64,000 nt of DNA from Pseudomonas viridiflava (GCF_900591205.1 NZ_UUPU01000001.1:372001-436000); one strand, 5' to 3'. Positions 46,854 through 56,706 are shown, counted from the first letter of the stretch. Notes: generated by a model from the letters alone, not told the origin. Numbers and translations: made by a program.

Positions 46854-47167
46854 CCCTTGGGTGCGTCGGAGTCGCTGGAAAGTACCAGATCAACGCGTTC
46901 CAGCAGGTCACGCACCTGCTCACGCGTTGAGCCGCTGGCCTGCACGTCAGGGCGTTCCTGCTTATGCAGCAGGTCGTGGGTGATATTCAGCGCGGCCATC
47001 ACGGCGATGCGGTCGGCGCCGATGACTTTGCCGCTGCTGCGGATTTCACGCATCTTGCCATCCAGGTAACGGGCGGCGCTCACCAGGTTGTTGCGCTCTT
47101 CCTGGGGGCAGATGATCGAATATTCTTTGTCGAGGATCTGCACGGTGACGCTATTGCTTGAACTCAT
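46850..47167 (-). CDS. zapA: Cell division protein ZapA
   Basis: Encodes 105 aa. VTVQILDKEYSIICPQEER begins the globular N-terminal domain and a C-terminal helix (about 60-100) forms the coiled-coil tetramer. ZapA bundles FtsZ filaments at midcell. Its ATG overlaps the stop of the ZapB-like gene (ATGA), so the two small division genes are coupled. The zapA-ssrS-fau order is conserved across gammaproteobacteria. Confidence 0.94.
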   Translation of the reverse strand: MSSSNSVTVQILDKEYSIICPQEERNNLVSAARYLDGKMREIRSSGKVIGADRIAVMAALNITHDLLHKQERPDVQASGSTREQVRDLLERVDLVLSSDSDAPKG

Positions 47168-47373
47168 GAGTCTTGCTCCAGGGCCTTCAGGCGCGAAATC
47201 ATCGATTCGACCTTACGCCGGGCGATTTCGTTTTTTTCAATGAGGTGAGCGCGTTCCTCGCGCCAGGTCTTTTCCTGAGCTAATAGGAGTCCGTTTTGAC
47301 TCTTAAGTTGCTCGACCCGAGTAATTAGCAATTCGAGTCTGGCCATCAGCGCTTGCAGGTCGGTGTCTTCCAT
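47164..47373 (-). CDS. ZapB-like coiled-coil protein (TIGR02449)
   Basis: Encodes 69 aa, almost entirely one heptad coiled coil: LQALMARLELLITRVEQLKS, then EKTWREERAHLIEKNEIARR. TIGR02449 proteins sit upstream of zapA in pseudomonads and look like ZapB, which links ZapA to MatP and the nucleoid terminus in E. coli. I start at ATG 47373 (MEDTDLQ); upstream starts add non-conserved residues. The link to division is inferred from coupling with zapA. Confidence 0.85.
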   Translation of the reverse strand: MEDTDLQALMARLELLITRVEQLKSQNGLLLAQEKTWREERAHLIEKNEIARRKVESMISRLKALEQDS

Positions 47374-47511
47374 TGGGTTCCACTGGATTTGTCTGATGAA
47401 TGGCAACTGCAGGATAAACGATCTGACGCCCTTGATAGTCTTGGTACGTCTGCCGGTGCTAGGATACAGCGCTCCATTCTAGACATTGCGCCGTCTGGCG
47501 CCTAGCTCACC

Positions 47512-48069
47512 ATGCCCATTCAGAACTCCCCGTACGATGCTTTTTCCAAACTGCTGAGCACCAGCGGTCACCCATGCTCGCCTGCCGAACTGCACGGCGT
47601 GTTACTGGGCCGCAGTTGCACCGGTGTTGGCTTTGACGCCGACAACTGGCTGGCCGATGTGGCCGAGTTGCTGGAAAAGGAGCCAGAAGATAATGTGCGC
47701 GCCGCGCTGATCGGCCTGCAGGAAATGGTCAAGGGCGAGCTGACCGGTGATGACGTCACCGTGGTTCTGCTGCTGCCGACCGATGACGCGCCGCTCGCCG
47801 ACCGCGCCGCCGCACTGGGCCAGTGGTGCCAGGGCTTCCTGCATGGCTTCGGCGTGAACGCCGGCGGCCTGGACCTGAGCACCGATGCCCAGGAAGTGTT
47901 GCAGGACTTGGCTGCCATCTCCCAGGTGCAAGACGCCCTGGAGGAATCCGAGGACGGCGAAAGCGACTACATGGAAGTCATGGAATACCTGCGCGTCGCG
48001 CCGCTGCTGCTGTTCACCGAGACCCGAAAGTCCGCTGAACCCGCCGCTCTCAAGCCGTCGTTGCACTAA
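47512..48069 (+). CDS. YecA/UPF0149 family protein
   Basis: Encodes 185 aa. UPF0149 motifs are [20 protein letters not shown] near residue 27, [12 protein letters not shown] near 105 and a terminal [16 protein letters not shown]. The protein is acidic, soluble and helical; it lacks the SEC-C zinc tail seen in some YecA proteins. It stands directly upstream of pepP as in E. coli (ygfB-pepP-ubiH), and YgfB homologues in P. aeruginosa have been tied to AmpC/AmpDh3 regulation. Its last codons and stop lie in a 17-bp tandem duplication. Confidence 0.88.
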   Translation: MPIQNSPYDAFSKLLSTSGHPCSPAELHGVLLGRSCTGVGFDADNWLADVAELLEKEPEDNVRAALIGLQEMVKGELTGDDVTVVLLLPTDDAPLADRAAALGQWCQGFLHGFGVNAGGLDLSTDAQEVLQDLAAISQVQDALEESEDGESDYMEVMEYLRVAPLLLFTETRKSAEPAALKPSLH

Positions 48070-48087
48070 GGCCGTCGCTGCACTAAG
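48054..48087 (+). repeat. 17-bp tandem duplication across the yecA stop codon
   Basis: Gccgtcgttgcactaag (48054-48070) is followed directly by gccgtcgctgcactaag (48071-48087), one mismatch. The first copy includes the yecA TAA. The second lengthens the gap to pepP. Confidence 0.85.
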
Positions 48088-48106
48088 CAAGGAAACCCAT
48101 CTGCCC

Positions 48107-49429
48107 ATGATCCATATCCCCAAAGCGGAATACACCCGGCGCCGCAAGGCGCTCATGGCGCAGATGGAACCCAACAGCATCGCGATCCTGCCAGCCGCCG
48201 CCGTGGCCATCCGCAATCGCGATGTGGAGCACGTGTATCGCCAGGACAGCGACTTCCAGTACCTGAGCGGGTTCCCCGAGCCGGAGGCGGTGATCGTGCT
48301 GATGCCCGGTCGCCTGCACGGTGAATACGTGCTGTTCTGCCGCGAACGCAATGCCGAACGCGAACTGTGGGACGGCCTGCGCGCCGGCACCGAAGGCGCG
48401 ATCCGTGACTTTGGCGCCGACGACGCGTTCCCCATCACCGATATCGACGACATCCTGCCCGGCCTGATCGAAGGCCGCGACCGGGTGTATTCGGCCATGG
48501 GCAGCAATGCCGAATTCGACCGGCATGTGATGGAGTGGATCAACGTGATCCGCTCTAAAGCGCACCTCGGCGCCCAGCCGCCGAACGAATTTGTTGCCCT
48601 GGATCATCTGCTTCACGACATGCGCCTGTATAAATCGGCGGCAGAAGTGAAGGTGATGCGCGAGGCTGCACGCATCTCCTGCGCGGCCCATGTGAAGGCG
48701 ATGCAAGCCAGCCGCGCCGGTTTGCATGAGTTCAGCCTGGAAGCCGAGCTGGATTACGAATTCCGCAAGGGCGGCGCCAAGATGCCGGCCTATGGCTCCA
48801 TCGTCGCTGCCGGGCGCAACAGCTGCATCCTGCATTACCAGCAGAATGACGCGGTGCTCAAGGATGGCGATCTGGTGCTGATCGACGCCGGTTGCGAGAT
48901 CGACTGCTACGCCAGCGACATCACCCGTACCTGGCCGGTCAACGGCAAGTTTTCGCCGGAACAGAAGGCCATCTACGAGATTGTGCTGGCCTCCCAGGAA
49001 GCCGCCTTTGCCGAGATCGCGCCGAACAAACATTGGAACCAGGCCCATGAAGCGACGGTGCGAGTCATCACCGCCGGGCTGGTGAAGCTGGGGTTGCTGC
49101 AAGGCGATGTTGACGAACTCATCGCCAGCGAAGCCTATCGGGCCTTCTATATGCACCGCGCCGGCCACTGGCTGGGCATGGATGTGCACGACGTGGGCGA
49201 GTACAAGGTGGGCGGTGAGTGGCGTGTGCTGGAAGTCGGCATGGCGTTGACCGTGGAGCCGGGGATCTACATTTCGCCGGACAACCAGAGCGTGGCGAAG
49301 AAATGGCGCGGCATTGGCGTGCGCATCGAGGACGACGTGGTGGTGACCAAGCAAGGCTGTGAAATTCTGACCGGCGGCGTGCCCAAGAGCGTCGCCGAGA
49401 TTGAAGCGCTGATGGCGGCTGCCCGATGA
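48107..49429 (+). CDS. pepP: Xaa-Pro aminopeptidase
   Basis: Encodes 440 aa. It removes N-terminal residues preceding proline. The creatinase-like N-terminal domain (about 1-175) precedes the pita-bread metallopeptidase. The dinuclear metal ligands are Asp in VLIDAGCEIDCYASDITRTW (two, near 262 and 273), His in HRAGHWLGMDVHD near 355, Glu in LTVEPGIYI near 385 and Glu in VRIEDDVVV near 408. ATG 48107 gives the E. coli-like N-terminus MIHIPKAEYTRRRKAL; AAGGAA is 13 bases away, so initiation may be modest. It overlaps ubiH by four bases. Confidence 0.96.
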   Translation: MIHIPKAEYTRRRKALMAQMEPNSIAILPAAAVAIRNRDVEHVYRQDSDFQYLSGFPEPEAVIVLMPGRLHGEYVLFCRERNAERELWDGLRAGTEGAIRDFGADDAFPITDIDDILPGLIEGRDRVYSAMGSNAEFDRHVMEWINVIRSKAHLGAQPPNEFVALDHLLHDMRLYKSAAEVKVMREAARISCAAHVKAMQASRAGLHEFSLEAELDYEFRKGGAKMPAYGSIVAAGRNSCILHYQQNDAVLKDGDLVLIDAGCEIDCYASDITRTWPVNGKFSPEQKAIYEIVLASQEAAFAEIAPNKHWNQAHEATVRVITAGLVKLGLLQGDVDELIASEAYRAFYMHRAGHWLGMDVHDVGEYKVGGEWRVLEVGMALTVEPGIYISPDNQSVAKKWRGIGVRIEDDVVVTKQGCEILTGGVPKSVAEIEALMAAAR

Positions 49430-50613
49430 GCCGAGTCAACCTGGCGATTATCGGCGGCGGCCTGGTAGGCGCCAGCCTGGCGCTGGCCTTGCAGGCCGGG
49501 GCCAAGGCGCGGGGCTGGAAAATCGTGCTGATCGAACCCTTCGCGCCGGGTGACAGTTATCAGCCGAGCTACGATGCGCGCTCCTCGGCGCTGTCTTTCG
49601 GCGCCCGGCAGATTTACCAGCGCCTTGGCATCTGGCAGGACATCTCGCGCCGCGCCGAGCCGATCAAGCAGATTCATGTGTCGGACCGTGGGCGCTTCTC
49701 GACCGCACGCTTGTCCGCCATGGAAGAAGGCGTACCGGCGCTCGGTTATGTGGTGGAAAACGCCTGGCTGGGGCAGTGCCTGTGGCAAGGGTTGGATAAA
49801 GACGTCGTCAGTTGGCGCTGCCCGGCGGAAGTCTCGCGCATGGAGCCGCTGCCCGACGGCTATCGCCTGACGCTCAACGATGAAACCGTGCTGGAGTGCG
49901 ACCTCGCGGTGCTGGCCGATGGCGGCCGTTCCGGCTTGCGTGAGCAACTGGGTATCGGGATAAAAACCCGCCCTTACAACCAGAGCGCGCTGATCGCCAA
50001 CATCACCCCCAGCGAAGCCCACAACGGCGAAGCCTTCGAGCGTTTCACCGATGAAGGGCCGATGGCCCTGCTGCCGCTGCCGGACAACCGTTGCGCACTG
50101 GTCTGGACCCGCATCGGCATGGACGCCCAGCGCCTGGCCAACCTCGACGAGCGCAGTTTCCTGAGTGAGTTGCAGGGCGTGTTCGGCTACCGCCTGGGCA
50201 CCCTGAAGCAAGTCGGCGCACGCCACCTGTATCCACTGACCCTGGTGGAAGCCGAAGAGCAAGTACGCTCACACCTGGCCGTGCTCGGCAATGCCGCCCA
50301 TAGCCTGCACCCGATTGCCGGGCAGGGGTTCAACCTGTCCCTGCGCGATGCCAACGCCTTGGCCGAAGCCTTGCTGGCCGGGCCGCAAGTACCGGGTGAC
50401 CTGGCGACGCTGCAACGCTATCGCGAGCGCCAGCGTCTTGATCAGACGTTGACCGTGGGCTTCTCCGATCAGGTCACGCGGCTGTTCGGCAGCGCCCAGC
50501 CGCTGGTCGCGCTGGGCCGCAATATGGGCCTGCTGGGTCTGGACCTGTTACCGCCGGCCAAGCGCTGGTTCGCCCGTCAGGCCATGGGCCTGGGCACGCG
50601 CCCCGATGCGTAA
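49426..50613 (+). CDS. ubiH: 2-octaprenyl-6-methoxyphenol hydroxylase UbiH
   Basis: Encodes 395 aa. FAD-dependent aromatic hydroxylase of ubiquinone synthesis (C1 hydroxylation). The FAD dinucleotide fold is [17 protein letters not shown] near residue 4-20, the second FAD motif is [15 protein letters not shown] near 160, and [20 protein letters not shown] is near 285. It is coupled to pepP by an ATGA overlap and overlaps the following hot-dog gene by eight bases. pepP-ubiH-ubiI linkage is conserved with E. coli. Confidence 0.93.
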   Translation: MSRVNLAIIGGGLVGASLALALQAGAKARGWKIVLIEPFAPGDSYQPSYDARSSALSFGARQIYQRLGIWQDISRRAEPIKQIHVSDRGRFSTARLSAMEEGVPALGYVVENAWLGQCLWQGLDKDVVSWRCPAEVSRMEPLPDGYRLTLNDETVLECDLAVLADGGRSGLREQLGIGIKTRPYNQSALIANITPSEAHNGEAFERFTDEGPMALLPLPDNRCALVWTRIGMDAQRLANLDERSFLSELQGVFGYRLGTLKQVGARHLYPLTLVEAEEQVRSHLAVLGNAAHSLHPIAGQGFNLSLRDANALAEALLAGPQVPGDLATLQRYRERQRLDQTLTVGFSDQVTRLFGSAQPLVALGRNMGLLGLDLLPPAKRWFARQAMGLGTRPDA

Positions 50614-51091
50614 GTGGTTGATCGAGCGCCTGGGCAAGGCGCGGCTGTTGCGTTGGATCATGACCCTGTACCCGCCGTACCTGGGCGCAGGTGTCAGCGT
50701 GCAACACATGAGTGCCGATTTTCGGCATGTGAAAGTGCGCATGGGCCTGGGCTGGTACAACCGCAATTACGTCGGCACACAGTTTGGCGGCAGCCTGTAT
50801 TCGATGGTCGACCCGTTCTACATGTTGATGCTCATGGAGAACCTGGGCCGCGACTACATCGTGTGGGACAAGGCTGCGAGCATCGACTTCGTGTCGCCGG
50901 GCAAGGGCCCGGTGTACGCCGAATTTTCCATCGACGAAGCTTTGCTGGACGAGATTCGTCAACAGACCGAAGGTGGCGAGAAATACCTGCCCCACCTCAA
51001 GGTCCAGATTCATGACGGCTCCGGCACCCTGGTGGCGCGGGTCGACAAAACCCTTTACGTGCGGCGCAAGCCGCCAGCAAAGCAGGCTTAA
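50606..51091 (+). CDS. DUF4442 hot-dog fold protein
   Basis: Encodes 161 aa. A basic helix ([19 protein letters not shown]) leads into a thioesterase-like hot-dog domain: [20 protein letters not shown] near residue 52 holds the hot-dog helix, and [15 protein letters not shown] and TLYVRRKPP are later strands. DUF4442 proteins resemble PaaI-type acyl-CoA thioesterases, but activity here is unproven. It overlaps ubiH by eight bases and ends three bases before ubiI, so it is embedded in the ubiquinone operon. A role on acyl or quinone intermediates is a guess from that position. Confidence 0.82.
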   Translation: MRKWLIERLGKARLLRWIMTLYPPYLGAGVSVQHMSADFRHVKVRMGLGWYNRNYVGTQFGGSLYSMVDPFYMLMLMENLGRDYIVWDKAASIDFVSPGKGPVYAEFSIDEALLDEIRQQTEGGEKYLPHLKVQIHDGSGTLVARVDKTLYVRRKPPAKQA

Positions 51092-51094
51092 AGC

Positions 51095-52318
51095 ATGGAC
51101 ATGCGCGCAGATGTGCTGATTGTCGGGGCCGGAATGGTCGGAAGCGCCCTGGCGCTGGCGTTGCAGGGCAGTGGCCTGCAGGTGCTGCTGCTCGATGGCA
51201 GCCCGCTCAGCGTCAAGCCGTTCGACCGCGAGGCGGCCTTCGAGCCCCGCGTGAGCGCCTTGTCGGCCGCCAGCCAGCGCATTCTTGAGCGCCTGGGCGT
51301 GTGGGACGGCATTGTGTCGCGGCGCGCCAGCCCTTACGGCGAGATGCAGGTGTGGGACGGCAGCGGCACTGGGCAGATCCACTTCTCGGCGGCCAGTGTG
51401 CATGCCGAAGTGCTCGGGCATATCGTCGAGAACCGTGTGGTGCAGGATGCCTTGCTCGACCGCTTGCACGACTGCGACCTCGGCCTTTTGGCCAATGCAC
51501 GCCTGGAGCAGATGCGCCGCTCCAGCGATGACTGGCTGCTGACCCTGGCCGATGGCCGCAAACTGCGTGCGCCGCTGGTGGTGGCTGCCGATGGCGCGAA
51601 CTCCGCCGTGCGCCGCCTGACCGGCACCGCGACCCGTGAATGGGACTACCTGCATAACGCCATCGTGACCAGCGTGCGCAGCAGCCAGCCGCACCAGCGC
51701 ACGGCGTGGCAACGCTTCACCGACACTGGTCCGCTGGCGTTTTTGCCGCTGGTGCGCGACGGCCAGGAGGATTGGTGTTCGATCGTCTGGTCGACCACGC
51801 CGACTGAATCCGGACGCCTGATGGCGCTGGATGACGAAAGCTTCTGTCGTGAACTGGAACGCGCCTTTGAAGGACGCCTGGGTACGGTCGTCAGCGCCGA
51901 CCCGCGTGTCTGTGTGCCTTTGCGTCAACGTCACGCCAAACGCTATGTGGCCGAGGGCCTGGCGCTGATCGGCGACGCGGCCCACGTGATCCACCCGTTG
52001 GCGGGGCAGGGGGTGAACCTGGGCTTTCTCGATGCCGCGGTGCTCGCCGAAGTGCTGCTGGCGGCCACCGAGCGCGGTGAACGCCTGGCGGATGTGAAAG
52101 TGCTGAGCCGCTACGAGCGCCGGCGCATGCCGCATAACCTGGCGTTGATGGCGGCGATGGAGGGCTTTGAACGCCTGTTCCAGGCCGATCAGCTGCCGTT
52201 GCGCTGGCTGCGCAATGCCGGGTTGAAGCTGGTTGACCAGATGCCGGAAGCCAAGGCGGTATTTGTGCGCCAGGCCCTCGGCCTCACCGGCGACCTTCCC
52301 GACCTCGCCAAACCCTGA
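51095..52318 (+). CDS. ubiI: FAD-dependent ubiquinone hydroxylase UbiI (VisC)
   Basis: Encodes 407 aa. Same family as UbiH: FAD fold DVLIVGAGMVGSALALAL at residues 5-22, VVAADGANSAVRRLTG near 165 and LIGDAAHVIHPLAGQGVNLG near 290. Databases may call it UbiF-like, but in pseudomonads the UbiF step is generally done by Coq7, so UbiI (C5 hydroxylation) is the better name. Cytoplasmic face of the inner membrane. Last gene of the yecA-pepP-ubiH-DUF4442-ubiI run; a class B REP follows. Confidence 0.88.
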   Translation: MDMRADVLIVGAGMVGSALALALQGSGLQVLLLDGSPLSVKPFDREAAFEPRVSALSAASQRILERLGVWDGIVSRRASPYGEMQVWDGSGTGQIHFSAASVHAEVLGHIVENRVVQDALLDRLHDCDLGLLANARLEQMRRSSDDWLLTLADGRKLRAPLVVAADGANSAVRRLTGTATREWDYLHNAIVTSVRSSQPHQRTAWQRFTDTGPLAFLPLVRDGQEDWCSIVWSTTPTESGRLMALDDESFCRELERAFEGRLGTVVSADPRVCVPLRQRHAKRYVAEGLALIGDAAHVIHPLAGQGVNLGFLDAAVLAEVLLAATERGERLADVKVLSRYERRRMPHNLALMAAMEGFERLFQADQLPLRWLRNAGLKLVDQMPEAKAVFVRQALGLTGDLPDLAKP

Positions 52319-52362
52319 ATTGAAATACGCCCCCTGTGGGCAGATGGGCTTTTGTAGCTGTT

Positions 52363-52494
52363 GTGGCGAGCGGGCTTGCCCGCGTTGGGCTGCGCAGCAG
52401 CCCCAGTAAAGTCACTGAGTTTTTTCTGGAAAGACCGCAGCGCCTGGGTTTGGGGCTGCTGCGCAGCCCAGCGCGGGCAAGCCCGCTCGCCACA
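52363..52494. repeat. REP-type element, class B, with internal hairpin
   Basis: GTGGCGAGCGGGCTTGCCCG and its complement flank two further copies of a ggctgcgcagcagcccc hairpin in opposite orientation. It fills much of the 318-bp gap after ubiI. The rest of that gap holds the promoter region and Fur-like box of the next gene. Confidence 0.82.
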
Positions 52495-52588
52495 GGGGAA
52501 TGTGTCTGCTTTTGAAGTGGACCAGCCCATCCCGAACAAATCCCAGCCATGCAACATCTGGTAACGCCTCCACCAAGCGCGACCAAAT

Positions 52589-52607
52589 GTGAGTCCTTAT
52601 CATTTGC
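52589..52607. promoter_or_regulatory. Candidate Fur box upstream of the ferric-binding protein gene
   Basis: GTGAGTCCTTATCATTTGC matches 11 of 19 positions of GATAATGATAATCATTATC, best in its right half. It lies 30 bp upstream of the ATG. Iron repression through Fur is expected for a ferric SBP. Confidence 0.5.
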
Positions 52608-52636
52608 CCTCTTTTTGCAAATGAGAGACCGCACCC

Positions 52637-53641
52637 ATGTTGGCACCCAAGCGCCTCCTGACTGCCCTGGCACTCACCCTGATCGGCAGCACCACCGTGC
52701 AGGCAGCCGACGAGGTGGTGGTCTACTCCTCACGTATCGACGAACTGATCAAACCGGTATTCGACGCTTACACCAAGAAGACCGGCGTGCAGGTAAAGTT
52801 CATCACCGACAAGGAAGCCCCGCTGATGCAGCGCATCAAGGCCGAGGGCGAAAACGCCACCGCCGACCTGCTGCTGACCGTCGATGCCGGCAACCTGTGG
52901 CAGGCCGAGCAGATGGGCATCCTGCAGCCGTTCACCTCGGCAGTGATCGACAAGAATATTCCCCTGCAATACCGCTCATCGGCCCACGCCTGGACCGGCT
53001 TGAGCCTGCGTGCACGAACCATTGCCTACTCCACCGACCGGGTAAAGCCGGGTGACCTGACCACTTACGAGGCCCTGGCCGACAAGCAGTGGGAAGGCCG
53101 TTTGTGCCTGCGCACGGCGAAAAAGGTCTACAACCAGTCGCTGACCGCCACGTTGATCGAAACCCATGGCGCGGCCAAGACAGAAGAAATCGTCAAGGGT
53201 TGGGTGAACAACCTGTCCACCGACGTGTTCTCCGATGACATCGCGGTGCTGGAGGCGATCAACGCCGGGCAGTGCGACGTGGGCATCGTCAACACCTACT
53301 ACTACGGCCGTCTGCACAAGCAGAAGCCGGACCTGGCGGTGAAGCTGTTCTGGCCGAACCAGGGCGACCGTGGCGTGCACGTGAACCTGTCGGGCATCGG
53401 CCTGACCAAGCACGCGCCGCACCCGGAAGCGGCCAAGGCGCTGGTAGAGTGGATGACCACGCCTGAGGCGCAGAAGATCTTTGCCGATGTGAACCAGGAA
53501 TTCCCGGCCAACCCGGCCGTACCGCCGTCGGCCGAAGTGGCGACCTGGGGCAAGTTCGTGGCCGATACCTTGCCGGTGGAAGTCGCGGGCAAGCGCCAGG
53601 CTGAGGCGATTCGGTTGATGGATCGGGCGGGCTGGAACTAA
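52637..53641 (+). CDS. Ferric iron ABC transporter substrate-binding protein
   Basis: Encodes 334 aa. A signal peptide ends at TTVQA/ADE. Type II periplasmic fold of the FbpA/SfuA class: [39 protein letters not shown], and the iron-binding tyrosine cluster in [14 protein letters not shown] near residue 218. It ends ...[11 protein letters not shown] as in this family. It delivers Fe(III) to the permease encoded downstream. A Fur-like box precedes it. A REP element lies between it and the permease gene. Confidence 0.93.
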   Translation: MLAPKRLLTALALTLIGSTTVQAADEVVVYSSRIDELIKPVFDAYTKKTGVQVKFITDKEAPLMQRIKAEGENATADLLLTVDAGNLWQAEQMGILQPFTSAVIDKNIPLQYRSSAHAWTGLSLRARTIAYSTDRVKPGDLTTYEALADKQWEGRLCLRTAKKVYNQSLTATLIETHGAAKTEEIVKGWVNNLSTDVFSDDIAVLEAINAGQCDVGIVNTYYYGRLHKQKPDLAVKLFWPNQGDRGVHVNLSGIGLTKHAPHPEAAKALVEWMTTPEAQKIFADVNQEFPANPAVPPSAEVATWGKFVADTLPVEVAGKRQAEAIRLMDRAGWN

Positions 53642-53666
53642 GTACATTCATCAAAGCACCGCAAGA

Positions 53667-53760
53667 CAGTGTGGGAGCTGGCTTGCCTGCGATAGCATCA
53701 CCACGGTGTGATTGAAACACCGAGGTGCCTGCATCGCGGGCAAGCCAGCTCCCACACTGT
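53667..53760. repeat. REP/REPIN palindrome, class A, inside the iron operon
   Basis: ACAGTGTGGGAGCTGGCTTG and its complement CAAGCCAGCTCCCACACTGT form outer arms, around gcgatagc-type centre with ggtgtgattgaaacacc. It separates the SBP from the permease, where it could protect the upstream message and lower permease expression. Confidence 0.87.
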
Positions 53761-53801
53761 TGTGTGGTGGGCTCAAAATATTATCCCCAGAGATCCGATC
53801 C

Positions 53802-55418
53802 TTGGCCCACCCCGCCCAACGCCGCTGGCACCTGCCGGTCTTCACCGTCGCCGCCCTGGTGCTGCTGCCGCTGAGCGTGCTGTTGCTGTCCTGGCAAAGC
53901 ATCGACCCGCAAATCTGGTCCCACCTGTGGGAAACCCAGATGCCGCGTTTGTTGGGCAACACCCTGACTCTGGTGCTGGGTGTCGGTGTCGGCGTAACCC
54001 TGCTGGGCGTAAGCCTGGCCTGGCTGACCAGCCTCTGCGAATTTCCCGGCCGGCGTTGGCTGGATTGGGCGTTGATGCTGCCCTTTGCCATTCCGGCCTA
54101 CGTGCTGGCCTTTGTGTTTGTGGGCCTGCTGGATTTCGCCGGCCCGGTGCAAACCCTGCTGCGTGAATGGTTCGGCAGCGGTTTGCGCCTGCCACGGGTG
54201 CGTTCCACCAGTGGCGTGATCATCGTGTTGGTGCTGGTGTTCTATCCCTATGTGTACCTGTTGGCGCGCACCGCTTTCCTGGCCCAGGGCAAAGGTTTGA
54301 TGGAAGCTGCGCGTGTGCTCGGGCAATCGCCCTGGCAAGCCTTCTGGCGTGTGGCGCTGCCCATGGCGCGGCCGGCGATTGGTGCGGGGGTGGCGTTGGC
54401 GTTGATGGAAACGCTGGCGGATTTCGGCGCGGTCTCGGTCTTCAACTTCGATACCTTCACCACCGCCATCTACAAGACCTGGTACGGCTTCTTCAGCCTG
54501 TCCAGCGCAGCCCAACTGGCCAGCCTGTTGCTGCTGGTGGTGATGCTGGTGCTGTATGGCGAACGGCGTGCCCGGGGGGCGAGCCGCCCGGGCAACGAAC
54601 GGCCGCGGGGCAAGGCGCTGTACCACCTGCGCGGCTTCAAGGCGGCGGCCGCCAGTAGCTGGTGTGGGCTGGTGTTTGCCTGTGCCTTTGTCATTCCGAT
54701 GCTGCAATTGGTGGCCTGGTTCTGGCAGCGCGGCCGCTTTGACCTGGATGAGCGCTATTCGGGCCTGATCGTCCACACCCTCTACCTGGGTGGCATCGCG
54801 GCGCTGATCACCGTCAGCGTGGCGCTGCTATTGGCCTTCGCCAACCGGCTGGCGCCGACCCGCGCCATTCGCTCCGGCATCAGCCTGGCCAACGTCGGCT
54901 ATGCCCTGCCGGGCTCGGTATTGGCGGTGTCGATCATGCTCGCGTTCAGTTACCTGGACCGCGAGCTGGTGGTGCCACTGTCGGGGTGGCTCGGCGGTGC
55001 CGGCAAACCCCTGCTGCTGGGCAGCCTGTCGGCGTTGGTGCTGGCCTATCTGGTGCGCTTCCTTGCGGTGGCCTATGGGCCGCTGGAAAACAGCCTGGCG
55101 CGAATTCGTCCCTCTTTGCCCGAAGCGGCGCGCAGTCTTGGGGTGAGCGGCCCACGACTGTTTTGCAAAGTGTATCTGCCACTTTTACTTCCCGGGACGC
55201 TGAGCGCGGCGCTGCTGGTGTTCGTCGATGTGCTCAAGGAAATGCCCGCGACCCTGCTGATGCGCCCGTTTGGCTGGGACACCCTGGCGGTGCGGATTTT
55301 CGAAATGACCAGCGAGGGCGAGTGGGCGCGGGCTTCATTGCCGGCCCTGACCCTGGTATTGGTGGGTCTGTTGCCGGTGATCGGGCTGATCCGGCGCTCT
55401 GCCCGTCAAATCGGTTAG
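53802..55418 (+). CDS. Ferric iron ABC transporter permease
   Basis: Encodes 538 aa, two fused permease domains with about twelve membrane segments. Two EAA loops are visible: EAARVLGQSPWQAFWRVALP near residue 167 and EAARSLGVSGPRLFCKVYLP near 442. This is the FbpB/SfuB arrangement. I start at TTG 53802, with AGAGA upstream; longer frames run back into the REP element, and no ATG is near. No ATPase gene (FbpC) is next to it, so the ATP-hydrolysing subunit must be encoded elsewhere or shared. It ends 156 bp before gcvT. Confidence 0.92.
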   Translation: MAHPAQRRWHLPVFTVAALVLLPLSVLLLSWQSIDPQIWSHLWETQMPRLLGNTLTLVLGVGVGVTLLGVSLAWLTSLCEFPGRRWLDWALMLPFAIPAYVLAFVFVGLLDFAGPVQTLLREWFGSGLRLPRVRSTSGVIIVLVLVFYPYVYLLARTAFLAQGKGLMEAARVLGQSPWQAFWRVALPMARPAIGAGVALALMETLADFGAVSVFNFDTFTTAIYKTWYGFFSLSSAAQLASLLLLVVMLVLYGERRARGASRPGNERPRGKALYHLRGFKAAAASSWCGLVFACAFVIPMLQLVAWFWQRGRFDLDERYSGLIVHTLYLGGIAALITVSVALLLAFANRLAPTRAIRSGISLANVGYALPGSVLAVSIMLAFSYLDRELVVPLSGWLGGAGKPLLLGSLSALVLAYLVRFLAVAYGPLENSLARIRPSLPEAARSLGVSGPRLFCKVYLPLLLPGTLSAALLVFVDVLKEMPATLLMRPFGWDTLAVRIFEMTSEGEWARASLPALTLVLVGLLPVIGLIRRSARQIG

Positions 55419-55462
55419 GTGCCAGTCCTACGGCTTGAGGCTACAATGCGCGGCATTCGGTG

Positions 55463-55481
55463 CGGTCCGTCTTTCGGACCG
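55463..55481 (+). promoter_or_regulatory. Hairpin in the gcvT upstream region
   Basis: CGGTCCG and CGGACCG form a seven-base-pair stem with loop tcttt, without a T run. A TACAAT hexamer at 55442-55447 could be a -10. The full 156-bp region shows no convincing glycine riboswitch core. Confidence 0.35.
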
Positions 55482-55574
55482 GGTTACTGTGCGTGGCTGC
55501 AAGCCTTGTAATTCAAGGTGTTCAGCACGAACGGCAACGCTGCGCACCTTCGCCAAGCCCGGAAGGAGAAACCC

Positions 55575-56657
55575 ATGGGACAGCGTACGCCTCTGTATGA
55601 CCTGCATCTCGCCCTCGGCGCGAAAATGGTCGATTTTGGCGGTTGGGATATGCCTCTGCACTACGGCTCGCAAGTTGAAGAACACCATCAGGTGCGACGC
55701 GACTGCGGGGTGTTCGATGTATCTCATATGACCGTGATTGACGTCACCGGCCCTCAGGCCAAGGAATGGCTCCAGCACCTGCTGGCCAATGACGTCGATC
55801 GTTTGCATGGCTGCGGCCGTGCACTCTACAGCGCAATGCTCAACGAGCAGGGCGGCGTGGTGGACGACATGATCGTCTATCGCACCGAAGCCGGTTATCG
55901 GCTGGTGGTCAACGCCGCCACCCGTGACCAGGACATGGCCTGGATGCAGGCGCAGTTGGGCCACTTTCAGGTGCAACTGCATGAGCGTCCCGAGTTGGCC
56001 ATGCTGGCGATTCAAGGCCCGCATGCCCGGCAGAAAATTGCCGAGCTGGTCACTCAGTCGCGTGCCACCCTGATCCACCAGCTCAAGCCCTTCGAGGGCC
56101 AGGCCGACGGCGACTGGTTTATCGCCCGTACCGGCTATACCGGTGAAGACGGCCTGGAAATCGTGCTGCCTGCCGACCAGGCGCCCGGTTTTTTCAACGA
56201 CCTGGTGGGCGCGGGTATTTCGCCTATCGGCCTCGGCGCCCGCGACACCCTGCGGCTGGAAGCCGGCATGAACCTGTACGGCCAGGACATCCATCAGGAT
56301 GTTTCGCCACTGGCCGCCAACATGGCCTGGAGCATCGCCTGGGCGCCTGCCGAGCGCGACTTCATCGGGCGGGCGGCGCTGGAGGCAGAGCTGGCGGCGG
56401 GTGTGCAGTTCAAACTGGTAGGGCTGGTGCTGGAAGAGCGCGGGGTTTTACGCGCTCACCAGGTGGTTCGTATCGCCAATGTTGGCGAAGGAGAGATCAC
56501 CAGTGGTAGTTTCTCTCCTACGCTGAGCAAATCCATTGCCCTGGCGCGTGTGCCGACGGCGACTGCCGATCGGGCCGAAGTGGAGATCCGCGGCAAGTGG
56601 TACCCGGTTCGAGTGGTCAAACCGACCTTTGTGCGCCATGGCAAAACCTTGATCTAA
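55575..56657 (+). CDS. gcvT: Glycine cleavage system aminomethyltransferase (T protein)
   Basis: Encodes 360 aa. It transfers the methylene group from lipoylated GcvH to THF and releases ammonia. The folate-binding fold shows [20 protein letters not shown] near residue 16, the catalytic-site Asp region [20 protein letters not shown], and [17 protein letters not shown] near 197. GGAGAA precedes ATG 55575. It is followed by gcvH after 49 bp. P and L proteins are not in the window. Confidence 0.96.
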   Translation: MGQRTPLYDLHLALGAKMVDFGGWDMPLHYGSQVEEHHQVRRDCGVFDVSHMTVIDVTGPQAKEWLQHLLANDVDRLHGCGRALYSAMLNEQGGVVDDMIVYRTEAGYRLVVNAATRDQDMAWMQAQLGHFQVQLHERPELAMLAIQGPHARQKIAELVTQSRATLIHQLKPFEGQADGDWFIARTGYTGEDGLEIVLPADQAPGFFNDLVGAGISPIGLGARDTLRLEAGMNLYGQDIHQDVSPLAANMAWSIAWAPAERDFIGRAALEAELAAGVQFKLVGLVLEERGVLRAHQVVRIANVGEGEITSGSFSPTLSKSIALARVPTATADRAEVEIRGKWYPVRVVKPTFVRHGKTLI

Positions 56658-56706
56658 CTATTTCCGGCAGGCCAGAGGCCGCTGACAATTCTTGAGGACA
56701 CAGACT

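Noticed and set aside
55419..55574. Glycine riboswitch before gcvT
   Set aside because: No tandem aptamer core or paired conserved segments could be seen; only a simple hairpin is present.
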